Below, in pieces: positions 24,824 through 33,310 of a stretch of 64,000 nucleotides of DNA. The DNA lies in NCBI RefSeq assembly GCF_900110415.1, contig NZ_FODR01000001.1, forward strand, positions 372,001 through 436,000, read 5' to 3'. Position numbers and translations under genes: made by a program. Source of the stretch: Mucilaginibacter sp. OK283 (GTDB taxonomy: Bacteria > Bacteroidota > Bacteroidia > Sphingobacteriales > Sphingobacteriaceae). Each line of letters begins with the position of its first letter. Within the stretch, counting starts at the first letter, position 1. The notes under the pieces are model-generated. The model ran no database searches, was not told where the DNA came from, and worked only from the letters and a program-made list of their open reading frames with translations.

Positions 24824-25600
24824 ATGAAACCCATTGGACGGTGTATTTTAATTCTACTTATCTTAACATCAGAAAACGTATTTGGTCAAAACTCAAAAAC
24901 AATTGAGGCAGACTTGCTGACTGCGTTTAAAAAAATTAATTATTGGGATACCCGACAAGCGGATACAACAGTAAGCGCCCTGGATTCTTTAGATGAGGCC
25001 AACAGCTGGTTTGAACGTAAACTATTGTCTGCCACTGCAAAATACCCTGCCACCATCGGTCTGCCTTTTAAATCTTTTGCGAACGAGCCCCTCGGGATAA
25101 TCACCTCAACCGACGGCTTGCTGCGGCTATATTGGTGGGACACTTTGATGGGCGGAACCCAACATTTCTATACCAGCGTTGCCCAGTACACAAGCGCTCA
25201 AAGCGTAAAATCAGTTACTCCGCCAAGTCCTAATGAATATACTTGCTCATATTCCAAAATTTATTTCTTAAAAAACGGAGGCAAAATATATTACCTTGCG
25301 GTGTACGACGAGATTTTAGATTACCACCAACGATGTCAAGGCATTCAGATTTTTTCGATAGAAAATGGCAATCTAATCCAGGCAAAACTTATCAAAACCC
25401 AAACCGGTTTACATAGTAAAATAGATTTTCAGTATAACGAAAATTCTATGCGCGATCAAGATTGGTCTAACGATTTAAAGTATGACGAAAAAGTACACAC
25501 ATTAACAATGCCCGTTGTTACAGAGAGCGGAAGTGTAACAAATAATTGCATTACCTATAAATTTAACGGCCAATATTTTATAAAGGGAAAGAGGAAATAA
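24824..25600 (+). CDS. Exported protein of unknown function, paralogue of the next gene
   Basis: The 258-residue protein has a signal peptide (cleavage near VFG-QN, residue 22). It shares an ordered set of motifs with the gene at 25683: IE-x-DLL-x-x-FK-x-INY near the N-terminus, TAKYP-x-TI, the aromatic YWWDTLMGG, KIYFLKNGGKIYYLAVYD, QGIQIFSIENG and a C-terminal ITYKFNGQYF. No catalytic motif is recognised. It starts 12 bases beyond a terminator and is separated from its paralogue by 82 bases; the pair looks like a tandem duplication that has since diverged. Confidence 0.65.
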   Translation: MKPIGRCILILLILTSENVFGQNSKTIEADLLTAFKKINYWDTRQADTTVSALDSLDEANSWFERKLLSATAKYPATIGLPFKSFANEPLGIITSTDGLLRLYWWDTLMGGTQHFYTSVAQYTSAQSVKSVTPPSPNEYTCSYSKIYFLKNGGKIYYLAVYDEILDYHQRCQGIQIFSIENGNLIQAKLIKTQTGLHSKIDFQYNENSMRDQDWSNDLKYDEKVHTLTMPVVTESGSVTNNCITYKFNGQYFIKGKRK

Positions 25601-25682
25601 TGCGGTTTGTTACCGGGTGGTTAGTTATAAATTATAACTATTATTTTAGCGTTATTGAAGCTTTTTTACTAACTTGTTTCCG

Positions 25683-26465
25683 ATGAGATCATTTAAGCTG
25701 ATAATTGTTTTTTGCATCTGTTTTATTACGGCCCAAACGTTTGCCCAGACTATCAGTAGTCCGCAGGCCATTGAGAATGACCTATTACGTATTTTTAAGC
25801 GCATCAATTACTATGGCACGCATAAAAAAGAATGGAAAGCCATTGATTCCTTAAAAAAGATGAATAGCATCTTTGCCTTTAAGCTTAAATATTATACTGC
25901 TAAATACCCCTTTACTATCGATTTAAAATTCACATCGCTGGTAAAAGAGAGGATGGTTATCGCAACTTCGTCAGATGGCATGTTCCGTACCTATTCCTGG
26001 GATACCCGGCTGGGCAATGGCGGGTACGATTTTGATAACATACTGCAATACAAGGTTAACGGCCAAACGCTATCGCTGTTAAAAATGGACCCACCGGGCA
26101 AGGAAGCTTACTGGTTCCCGAAGATTTATACGTTTACGGCCAATAACAAAACTATGTATATGGCAGTTTATAACTCGGTAATGTCGGCCAGTAAAGCCGG
26201 GCAGGGCATCCGGGCTTATGCCATTGAAAAAGGTGTGCTGAACGGCCGCGTACCTATGGTAAAAACCCCTACGGCAGTATTAAGCCGTTTGTATTATGAA
26301 TACAACCTGCAATCGGTAGCCGATTGGGATACTTTCCCGAGCATCACATTTGACCATACTACAAAAACAATACATACCCCCCTGGTTGATTTCAGCGGCA
26401 AAATGACCCGCAAGTTTATCACCTATAAATTTACCGGAAGGTTTTTCGAGAAAGTAAAGAGTTAA
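25683..26465 (+). CDS. Exported protein of unknown function, paralogue of the preceding gene
   Basis: I chose the ATG at 25683 (MRSFKLIIVFCICF) over a TTG three codons upstream. The 260-residue product has a signal peptide (cleavage near TFA-QT). It follows the same motif order as its neighbour: AIENDLLRIFKRINYYGT, TAKYPFTID, TSSDGMFRTYSWDT, KIYTFTANNKTMYMAVYN, GQGIRAYAIEKG and FITYKFTGRFFEK. No family or activity is recognised. The pairing of a tryptophan-rich central motif with a C-terminal FITYKF strand suggests a compact beta-rich fold outside the cytoplasm. Confidence 0.65.
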   Translation: MRSFKLIIVFCICFITAQTFAQTISSPQAIENDLLRIFKRINYYGTHKKEWKAIDSLKKMNSIFAFKLKYYTAKYPFTIDLKFTSLVKERMVIATSSDGMFRTYSWDTRLGNGGYDFDNILQYKVNGQTLSLLKMDPPGKEAYWFPKIYTFTANNKTMYMAVYNSVMSASKAGQGIRAYAIEKGVLNGRVPMVKTPTAVLSRLYYEYNLQSVADWDTFPSITFDHTTKTIHTPLVDFSGKMTRKFITYKFTGRFFEKVKS

Positions 26466-26497
26466 GAATTAATCATAAATTTTCAATAAATTTGAAT

Positions 26498-26704
26498 ATG
26501 AATGAAGTATTTTTCTTAGTAGAAGAAGCGATTGAGGGAGGTTACAACGCCAGAGCCATAGGTGAATCTATTTATACTCAAGGCGACACAATGGACGAAC
26601 TTAAAGGAAACATTCGAGAAGCCGTACAGTGTCATTTTGACGATGATAATCTGCCCAAAATTATCCGCTTACACCTCGTAAAAGAAGAAATAATTACCGT
26701 TTAA
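26498..26704 (+). CDS. hicB: HicB-type antitoxin (type II toxin-antitoxin)
   Basis: The ATG at 26498 gives a 68-residue protein; a TTG two codons upstream is in frame. It has the HicB partial RNase H-like fold signature: VFFLVEEAIEGGYNARAIGE, then GDTMDELKGNIREAVQCHF, and a C-terminal RLHLVKEE. It lacks the extra DNA-binding domain of longer HicB antitoxins. The toxin gene follows after 12 bases. The order antitoxin then toxin is the reverse of the classical hicAB arrangement. Confidence 0.85.
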   Translation: MNEVFFLVEEAIEGGYNARAIGESIYTQGDTMDELKGNIREAVQCHFDDDNLPKIIRLHLVKEEIITV

Positions 26705-26716
26705 TTATAAGTAATT

Positions 26717-26965
26717 ATGTCTCCTAAAGCACCAAGAGATGTGTCTGGTAGCGACTTGGTAAAGTTGTTGTCCAAATACGGATACAAGGTTATTCGTCAA
26801 GTTGGTAGTCATATAAGGATGTCTTTGGCCACAACGGATGAAGGGGCCAAAAGTATTACCATACCTAATCACAATCCTATTAAATTGGGAACTCTTATGT
26901 CTATAATAAACGATGTTTCTTCTCAACTAAAAATCAGCAAAGAGGATATAATAAATAAACTATGA
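26717..26965 (+). CDS. hicA: HicA-type mRNA interferase toxin
   Basis: The 82-residue protein has the HicA double-stranded-RNA-binding-like fold: SGSDLVKLLSKYGYKVIRQV followed by the catalytic-histidine motif GSHIRM (H32), then ITIPNHNPIKLGTLMSII. HicA toxins cleave mRNA and are neutralised by HicB. It is a little longer than minimal HicA proteins because of an N-terminal MSPKAPRDV extension. Its last four bases overlap the start of the LysR-type gene (ATGA), which ties that regulator to the toxin-antitoxin transcript. Confidence 0.87.
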   Translation: MSPKAPRDVSGSDLVKLLSKYGYKVIRQVGSHIRMSLATTDEGAKSITIPNHNPIKLGTLMSIINDVSSQLKISKEDIINKL

Positions 26966-27864
26966 TATCCTTCGCCCACCGTGTTTTTATGGAAGTTGCC
27001 GCCAATTTGAGTTTCTCAAAAGCTGCACAGGTGCTGTTTGTAACGCAGCCCGCTATAAGCAAGCATATTAAGGCTCTGGAAGATCAGTATAAAGTACCCT
27101 TGTTTGAGCGCAAAGGAAACAGCATCCTGCTTACCGAAGCGGGCAGTAAGCTGAACGAATATCTGCAGCAAGCCACGGAGATTGAACGCAAAATTGAATA
27201 CGACCTCTCGGTACTCAGTAACCTGTCACAAGCTGCGGGCCATTTGCGCTTAGGGGCCAGCACCACCATTGCGCTATATATTTTACCATCAATACTATCG
27301 GGTTTTCAGCGCGAGTACGCCAATGTAGATGTACAATTGGTGAACCGTAACTCCGAATATATCCTGAATGCCTTACTGAATCATGAGGTTGATATCGGCA
27401 TCATCGAGGTTGATAATAAGCTCACAACTGTATCCTACAATCCTTTCATGAGCGACGAGGTGATCCCGGTATGTTCGGCAAAAAGCCCCCTGGCCGGCAA
27501 ATCGCTAACGTTAAAGCAGTTTGTTAAGACGCCGTTAGCCGTCCGCGAGCGGGGCTCTGGTACGCTAAATGCGGTTTTAAAATCACTATCGGCCCTGCAC
27601 ATTAAACCGGCCGACCTATCGGTAAAAATCCGGCTTGGTGGGACCGAAGCGCTTAAAAACTTCTTACTGGCCGATCAGTGCCTCGGGTTTATGCCCCGCC
27701 CCTCTATCATCCGCCAGCTGGCCGAAGGCGACCTGGTTGAAGTACCCATCGAAGGCCTGAAAATTACCAGAGATTTCTTTTTTATTCGCCGGAAGGGGAC
27801 GGAAGATTATGGCTTGACGAGTAACTTTATCAATTATGCGTTGGGGCATATAGCTGATAGATAG
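26962..27864 (+). CDS. LysR-family transcription regulator
   Basis: The 300-residue protein has an N-terminal winged helix-turn-helix (residues 5-65, NLSFSKAAQVLFVTQPAISK, HIKALEDQ, PLFERKG) and a substrate-binding domain like those of CysB/CysL-type regulators (about 90-295, LGASTTIALYILPSILSGF). The effector is unknown. The start codon overlaps the hicA stop by four bases, so it is at least partly translated from the hicBA mRNA. The next gene is 109 bases away and encodes a DJ-1/PfpI protein. LysR genes usually stand divergent from their target, which is not the case here. Confidence 0.9.
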   Translation: MISFAHRVFMEVAANLSFSKAAQVLFVTQPAISKHIKALEDQYKVPLFERKGNSILLTEAGSKLNEYLQQATEIERKIEYDLSVLSNLSQAAGHLRLGASTTIALYILPSILSGFQREYANVDVQLVNRNSEYILNALLNHEVDIGIIEVDNKLTTVSYNPFMSDEVIPVCSAKSPLAGKSLTLKQFVKTPLAVRERGSGTLNAVLKSLSALHIKPADLSVKIRLGGTEALKNFLLADQCLGFMPRPSIIRQLAEGDLVEVPIEGLKITRDFFFIRRKGTEDYGLTSNFINYALGHIADR

Positions 27865-27973
27865 TACCTTAAAAGTTCACTTTTGTTATTTTAAAATACC
27901 TGAAACCATCTAACCGTTAGCCTGTATTTATATTGTACTTAATTTATTATAGCAATAATTAAAAAATACAGTT

Positions 27974-28528
27974 ATGGCAAGTTTAAATGATCGTAAGGTG
28001 GCTATCCTTACTGAAGAAGGATTTGAACAGGTTGAGTTAACAAGCCCAAAAGCAGCCCTGGAAGCAGCAGGGGCAACTGTTCATGTGATATCGCCTAAAG
28101 CAGGCAAAATAAAAGCCTGGGACAAAACCAACTGGGGTATCGAAATTAATGTAGATAAACAACTGAGCGACGTGAGCCCCGATGATTATGACGTGTTGGT
28201 TTTGCCTGGTGGCGTACTAAATCCCGATAAGTTAAGACAAAATAAAGATGCGGTAGCTTTTGCATCAGCATTTTTAGATGAAGGGAAACCGGTAGCAGCC
28301 ATTTGCCATGGCCCGCAGGTGCTTATTGAAACAGGATTGATTAACGGCCGCCGCCTTACTTCCTATCCGTCTTTAAAAACCGACCTGATAAATGCAGGTG
28401 CTGATTGGGTTGACGAAGAGGTTGTGGTTGACAACGGCCTGGTAACAAGCCGCACCCCAGCCGACCTGGATGCCTTTAACCGCAAAGCCATTGAAGAGAT
28501 TGCCGAAGGCGTGCATCATGGGGCCTAA
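27974..28528 (+). CDS. DJ-1/PfpI family protein (YhbO/PfpI-like)
   Basis: The 184-residue cytoplasmic protein has the type 1 glutamine amidotransferase-like fold. It shows VAILTEEGFEQVELTSPKAA at the start, the glutamate of the family dyad near the N-terminus, LVLPGGVLNPDKLR, and the nucleophile elbow AAICHGPQVL with C111. It also has LTSYPSLKTDL and VTSRTPADLDAF. PfpI/YhbO members are reported as proteases or deglycase/chaperone-like stress proteins; which applies here is unclear. The length fits the family. It is followed by an interleaved inverted-repeat element. Confidence 0.92.
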   Translation: MASLNDRKVAILTEEGFEQVELTSPKAALEAAGATVHVISPKAGKIKAWDKTNWGIEINVDKQLSDVSPDDYDVLVLPGGVLNPDKLRQNKDAVAFASAFLDEGKPVAAICHGPQVLIETGLINGRRLTSYPSLKTDLINAGADWVDEEVVVDNGLVTSRTPADLDAFNRKAIEEIAEGVHHGA

Positions 28529-28558
28529 GCCCAGTGTGATTAAAATAAGCGCAAATAA

Positions 28559-28637
28559 TATCGAATAATGAATGTTGAATATCCAACACCGAGATTTTCA
28601 CTTCATTATTCGATATTGGAAGTTCGGTGTTGGATAT
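28559..28637. repeat. Interleaved inverted-repeat intergenic element (A-B-A'-B')
   Basis: Two perfect 14-base inverted pairs are interleaved. A is TATCGAATAATGAA (28559-28572) with partner A' at 28602-28615. B is ATATCCAACACCGA (28579-28592) with partner B' TCGGTGTTGGATAT at 28624-28637. The order A-B-A'-B' allows either hairpin, or a pseudoknot. It lies between two convergent genes, and a degenerate relative occurs at 8150-8231. Confidence 0.8.
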
Positions 28638-28653
28638 TTAAATCGATTATGCT

Positions 28654-29505
28654 TTAATGCTTGTTGCCGAAGCCAAATTCGCGGTAGGTATCGGGCATGC
28701 TGCCGTTATTGGTAAAAGCAAAAGTGAAGGTGGTTCCCCAACTTTCAAAATCGGCATTTTTATCTTTCGATGCTTCAATATGTACCGAGCTTAACATGTA
28801 TATCCCTTCGCGGCTTAGTTTAAAAAATATAAGCCCACTTGCATCAGCGCTCAATTTCTGGGGATAAACATTGCCGTTAATTGTTTTTACGTACAAAATA
28901 ACCACAGCGTCTTTCAACGGCTTGCCATGAAAAAGAACCTCGGCAGTTACATCATCGCCGTAATCGGCTTTGTAGGGGTTTTGTTTAATAACAATTTCGT
29001 ATTCCTCGTTCAGTGGCTTTTCAAAATCCCGGTCGGTTGGTTTATCAACAGTTACCAGTGTTTTTAAGTAGCGGGTTGTTTTTTCTACAAAGTATTGCTG
29101 ATTGTTGGCTTTTGCCTCTTCGGCAATTTGGTCAAGCCCTTCGCTGCTCAGGTATTTTAAAAACTTGTTTCTTTCCGATTCTACATTCTCACTTTTGATG
29201 ACTTCGATGGTAGCTAAACCAGGGCTTTCCAGTTTGTAGTTTAATATATTTGATGCCGTATCTTTTGGCAATTTGCTCAGGTCGGTCTGTTTCTTTCCTT
29301 CGTACAATACAAATTTCGAGATCTTGGCGCCGTCGTATTTGTACTCCCCCTCCTTTGCAAATTCATTGCCGCTTAACAAGTGCAGGTTAATGTTATCGCC
29401 TTTTTTCATGTAGAAACTGCCAGGCAATAAAAAGAAATCTTGCGCGTAGGCCGTAAAACCAATGATTAACAACACCGCCAATATTAAATATACAAATCGT
29501 TTCAT
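28654..29505 (-). CDS. Exported DUF4198-type protein
   Basis: The 283-residue protein has a signal peptide (cleavage near AYA-QD, residue 22). Right after it comes FFLLPGSFYMKKGDNINLHL, the usual DUF4198 start, and later an Ig-like segment (ADYGDDVTAEVLFHGKPLKD, then AVVILYVK) followed by LSADASGLIFFKLSREGIYM and ASKDKNADFESWGTTFTF. DUF4198 proteins are periplasmic or surface beta-sandwich proteins, some linked to metal uptake. Nothing here proves a ligand. It is divergent from the E1 dehydrogenase gene. Confidence 0.75.
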   Translation of the reverse strand: MKRFVYLILAVLLIIGFTAYAQDFFLLPGSFYMKKGDNINLHLLSGNEFAKEGEYKYDGAKISKFVLYEGKKQTDLSKLPKDTASNILNYKLESPGLATIEVIKSENVESERNKFLKYLSSEGLDQIAEEAKANNQQYFVEKTTRYLKTLVTVDKPTDRDFEKPLNEEYEIVIKQNPYKADYGDDVTAEVLFHGKPLKDAVVILYVKTINGNVYPQKLSADASGLIFFKLSREGIYMLSSVHIEASKDKNADFESWGTTFTFAFTNNGSMPDTYREFGFGNKH

Positions 29506-29525
29506 CGTTTTTAGTTAGGAATTAC

Positions 29526-29533
29526 CAAACATA
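29526..29533 (-). promoter_or_regulatory. Candidate -7 box for the DUF4198 gene
   Basis: On the minus strand this reads TATGTTTG, a perfect match to the Bacteroidota -7 consensus TAnnTTTG, 21 bases before the start codon. I could not find a convincing -33 TTG at the right distance, so the call is weak. Confidence 0.35.
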
Positions 29534-29610
29534 CAAAGTTTAACCCGAAAAAATTATTTTTTGACCTTGTTGAAGGCCTTGCCATTTAAAAACTTCAGTA
29601 GTTTTACCTT

Positions 29611-31590
29611 ATGATTTTTGATCGTAAAAACCTTGATAACGACACGTTGCTGTCTTTTTACAGAAAACTGTTGCTGCCGCGCATGGTCGAGGAGAAAATG
29701 CTCATCCTGTTAAGGCAGGGCCGCATTGGCAAATGGTTTTCGGGCATAGGGCAGGAAGCCATTGCCGTTGGCAGTACCCTGGCCATGGCCGACGATGAGT
29801 ATATTTTGCCGATGCACCGCAACCTGGGTGTTTTTACAACGCGTAATATCCCGCTTTCGCGGTTAATGGCGCAATGGCAGGGCAAGCCATCGGGTTTTAC
29901 CAAGGGGCGCGATAGATCTTTTCATTTCGGCACACAGGAATATAAGATCATTGGGATGATATCGCACCTGGGGCCACAGTTGGCCTTAGCCGACGGCATA
30001 GCACTGGCCGATGTATTATCTAACCGGCATAAAACCACCCTGGTTTATACCGGCGAAGGAGCTACCAGCGAAGGGGATTTTCATGAGGCTTTAAATATTG
30101 CGGCGGTTTGGAATTTGCCTGTTATTTTCCTTGTCGAGAACAATGGTTACGGCTTATCAACCCCTACAAATGAGCAGTATCACTGCACCCAGTTGGTTGA
30201 TAAGGCGATAGGATACGGCATGGAGGGCCGCCGCATTGATGGCAATAATATTTTAGAGGTGTACCACACCATAACGGATATAAAAAACAGCATCCGCGAA
30301 AATCCCCGACCGGTTTTGCTGGAGTGTATGACCTTCAGGATGCGTGGGCACGAGGAGGCTTCGGGCACTAAATATGTACCGCAAAACTTATTTGAGTGGT
30401 GGGGCGCAAAAGATCCGCTGGCTAATTTCGAGAAATATTTATTGAATGAACGCGTGCTGCTGCCTGAATGGATTCCTATTATCAGGAAAGAGTTTACTAC
30501 GCTTATTGAATCGGAATTTGAAAAGGTTTACAGCGAGGCTGATATTGTGCCGGATATTGAAACCGAAGTGGCCGATATGTACCGGCCTTACCAATTCCCG
30601 GCAAGCCAACCACCGGCAAGCCCGACAACCAATAAGCGGTATATAGATGCTATAAGCGACGGCATGCGGCAGGGTATGCGCAAATACCCAAACCTGGTAG
30701 TTATGGGGCAGGATATTGCCGAATATGGCGGCGCATTTAAAATAACCCAGGGCTTTGTGGAAGAATTTGGCAAAGGCCGGGTGCGCAACACCCCCATCTG
30801 CGAATCGGGCATAGTAGGCGCGGGTATGGGCTTAGCGCTCAACGGCTACAAAGCTATTGTTGAAATGCAGTTTGCCGATTTTGTTACCTGCGGATTTAAC
30901 CAGATTATTAATAACCTGGCCAAAACCCATTACCGCTGGGCGCAGGCCGTTGATATGGTTGTACGTATGCCAACCGGCGCAGGCACCGGTGCCGGGCCTT
31001 TCCACTCACAAAGCAACGAGGCCTGGTTTACAAAAACGCCGGGGCTGAAGGTAGTTTACCCCGCTTTCCCGGCCGATGCCAAGGGCCTGTTGCTGGCAGC
31101 AATTGACGACCCCAACCCAGTCATTTACTTTGAGCATAAATACCTGTACCGCAGCATAAGCGGCGAGGTGCCGGATAATGATGTGCTGATAGAAATTGGT
31201 AAAGCCAATATTGTACAACAAGGCGAAAAAGCTACCATCATCACCTTTGGTTTGGGCGTACACTGGGCGCTGGAGTACGCGGCCAAACATCCTGAATTAT
31301 CCTTAGAGATCATCGACCTGCGCAGCCTGTTGCCATGGGATAAGAACGCTGTTGAACAAAGCGTAAAGAAAACCGGCCGGGCCCTGATATTACATGAAGA
31401 TACCCTCACCAGCGGCTTCGGTGCCGAAATAGCAGCCTATATTGCCGAACATTGTTTTAAATGTCTGGATGTCCCGGTAATGCGCTGCGGAAGCCTGGAT
31501 ACGGCCATCCCCATGAATAAAGCACTGGAAGACCAGTTTTTGGCCAAAGCAAGACTTGCCGAGATAATGGAGAAATTGCTGGGGTATTGA
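29611..31590 (+). CDS. 2-oxoacid dehydrogenase E1, fused alpha and beta subunits (branched-chain type)
   Basis: The 659-residue enzyme is a thiamine-diphosphate-dependent decarboxylase of a 2-oxoacid dehydrogenase complex. The alpha half (about 1-300) has FSGIGQEAIAVGSTLAM and the TPP motif from GEGATSEGDFHEALN to VENNGYGLSTP. The beta half (about 335-655) has VMGQDIAEYGGAFKITQGF, NTPICESGIVGAGMGLALNG and VYPAFPADAKGLL. A fused alpha-beta E1 of this size is usual in Bacteroidota and is generally annotated as branched-chain 2-oxoisovalerate dehydrogenase. E2 and E3 genes are not in the window, so substrate specificity is inferred. Confidence 0.92.
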   Translation: MIFDRKNLDNDTLLSFYRKLLLPRMVEEKMLILLRQGRIGKWFSGIGQEAIAVGSTLAMADDEYILPMHRNLGVFTTRNIPLSRLMAQWQGKPSGFTKGRDRSFHFGTQEYKIIGMISHLGPQLALADGIALADVLSNRHKTTLVYTGEGATSEGDFHEALNIAAVWNLPVIFLVENNGYGLSTPTNEQYHCTQLVDKAIGYGMEGRRIDGNNILEVYHTITDIKNSIRENPRPVLLECMTFRMRGHEEASGTKYVPQNLFEWWGAKDPLANFEKYLLNERVLLPEWIPIIRKEFTTLIESEFEKVYSEADIVPDIETEVADMYRPYQFPASQPPASPTTNKRYIDAISDGMRQGMRKYPNLVVMGQDIAEYGGAFKITQGFVEEFGKGRVRNTPICESGIVGAGMGLALNGYKAIVEMQFADFVTCGFNQIINNLAKTHYRWAQAVDMVVRMPTGAGTGAGPFHSQSNEAWFTKTPGLKVVYPAFPADAKGLLLAAIDDPNPVIYFEHKYLYRSISGEVPDNDVLIEIGKANIVQQGEKATIITFGLGVHWALEYAAKHPELSLEIIDLRSLLPWDKNAVEQSVKKTGRALILHEDTLTSGFGAEIAAYIAEHCFKCLDVPVMRCGSLDTAIPMNKALEDQFLAKARLAEIMEKLLGY

Positions 31591-31701
31591 TTACTTTGTT
31601 ATTGGAAAACCAAATGGGCTGCAATTAACAGCTGAAGTTTATTGGCTAAGTTTCACCCCGAAAAAAGTTAATTCTTGATTCTTGCCTCTTGATTCTCTCC
31701 C

Positions 31702-32280
31702 CTACTTCCACTTTAAGCTTTTGATCAAAACCTCCACGTCTTTTTTAATAAAGCTTAAGGCTGGTTGTATCGAATCAAGACGTGGTTCATTGTTAAAATA
31801 CAAGGCTCCGCGCAGGTAATTTTTTGTACTATCTGTAAGGAAAAACTGGGCCGACGATGCCGCGTTGCCATCAATAGTATAGTAAATGCCATATACCTTG
31901 CGCTCCGGATAAGCAATAATGCCCTCATCAATTGATGTTGCTTTTATGGTATGCTTGAAAGCGAAGGTGCGGGCATCTTCGGTTAACTGATTAAATTCTT
32001 TTTTGGTGGTTACCGGCTGATAACTTAAATGCAGCGTGGCATGAAAATCGGGAAATTGCATGTTTACCCAACACGGCTTCGCGTTGCTGCTCTTATCTGG
32101 CTCAATAACAGCATATTTAGGGTAAGTAAAGCTATAGGGGCAACCGCCATTATATTCCTGGTATTCTTTTTTGGGGAAAACAATGCGGGAGTAACCACGG
32201 GGTTTGGGCGAGTAATCATGATTGCCGCCGCAGGCAACTAAAACAAATAAGGCTAAAACCAGTAATGTTAAACACCTCAT
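31702..32280 (-). CDS. gldD: Gliding motility lipoprotein GldD
   Basis: The 192-residue protein has a lipoprotein signal ending LVACGG. The mature part begins YSPKPRGYSRIVFPKKEYQE, the characteristic GldD start, followed by CPYSFTYPKYAVIEPD, CWVNMQFPDFHATLHLSY and a C-terminal SFIKKDVEVLIKSLKWK. In Flavobacterium GldD is needed for gliding and the type IX secretion apparatus. In Sphingobacteriaceae it is kept even in strains not known to glide. Its ATG overlaps the aroE stop codon by four bases, so the two are translationally coupled. Confidence 0.9.
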   Translation of the reverse strand: MRCLTLLVLALFVLVACGGNHDYSPKPRGYSRIVFPKKEYQEYNGGCPYSFTYPKYAVIEPDKSSNAKPCWVNMQFPDFHATLHLSYQPVTTKKEFNQLTEDARTFAFKHTIKATSIDEGIIAYPERKVYGIYYTIDGNAASSAQFFLTDSTKNYLRGALYFNNEPRLDSIQPALSFIKKDVEVLIKSLKWK

Positions 32281-33077
32281 ACACGCAGGTCTTTAGTATT
32301 CCATATCTCCCATGATTTTTCGGCCTGTAATACCAGCATTTCGTAACCATTTTTGGTGGTTGCGCCACGTTCGCGGCCTTGTTTTAAAAACAGGGTTTCT
32401 TCGGGGTTGTAAATCAAATCGTACAGTAAGTGCTCATCGGTAATAGCCTCGTAGGGTATTGGCGGGCATTCGTGAATATTGGGCGATGTACCTACAGGTG
32501 TGGTATTGATGATGATTTTATGCTGTTTTATATGGTGCGGCGTCAGCTCGCTGAACAGTAAATGATCGGGATGTGGTTTGCGGGTAACGGTTTTGTATGT
32601 GACGCCCATATTTTCCAATACACATCGTACCGCTTTTGCCGCGCCACCATCGCCCAAAACCAGGGCCTCATCGTTGGTGTCGTTGATGAGCGGCTTTATT
32701 GACATTTCGAAACCATATAAATCGGTATTATAACCTTCCAACCTGAAATCGTGTCCGGTTATGCCAACCTCGCCTGTAAATGCTGCCTGCAGGGGGCTCT
32801 CGGCGCTTATACAAATGCAGTTTACCGCGCCTGCTGTGCGGGCATCATGCTCAATCCAATCCAAATAGGGTATAATGGAAACTTTATGGGGAATGGTAAC
32901 ATTTAAGCCCACAAGATTAGGATGTTCATCCAGCAAGTCCTGCAAATCTTTAATATGTTCCAGCGGATACACATCGTAAACAGCATCTTCAATGCCTTCG
33001 GTTTTAAATTTCTCGGTAAAATATTTCTTCGAAAAAGAATGCGAAAGCGGAAAGCCTATCAGCCCGTAGTGTTTCAT
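32277..33077 (-). CDS. aroE: Shikimate dehydrogenase
   Basis: The 266-residue cytoplasmic enzyme reduces 3-dehydroshikimate to shikimate with NADPH. Family motifs are clear: GLIGFPLSHSFSKKYF at the start (the shikimate-binding serines), LNVTIPHKVSIIPYLD with the catalytic lysine, ALVLGDGGAAKAVRCVLENM as the nucleotide-binding site, and NTTPVGTSPN. The length is normal. Downstream it overlaps gldD by four bases, a pairing common in this group. Confidence 0.95.
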   Translation of the reverse strand: MKHYGLIGFPLSHSFSKKYFTEKFKTEGIEDAVYDVYPLEHIKDLQDLLDEHPNLVGLNVTIPHKVSIIPYLDWIEHDARTAGAVNCICISAESPLQAAFTGEVGITGHDFRLEGYNTDLYGFEMSIKPLINDTNDEALVLGDGGAAKAVRCVLENMGVTYKTVTRKPHPDHLLFSELTPHHIKQHKIIINTTPVGTSPNIHECPPIPYEAITDEHLLYDLIYNPEETLFLKQGRERGATTKNGYEMLVLQAEKSWEIWNTKDLRV

Positions 33078-33310
33078 GTATAAGTTTATTTAGTATCGCC
33101 TAAAATAAAAGCCTAAAGATATACACAGAAATGAGAACTGCCATATCCAAAATAACAATAGGGCAATATAAGGAAACGCGGAGTTTTAGTCACAATTACC
33201 ATCTTTGAAATGGCCGCCTGGGAGCACACAGACCGCGAAAAAAAATCAAGAGAACAGAATAAAGACAGCTGCAACTCAATGAGTTTTTATCTTAATTCTA
33301 TCCTCTTTAA

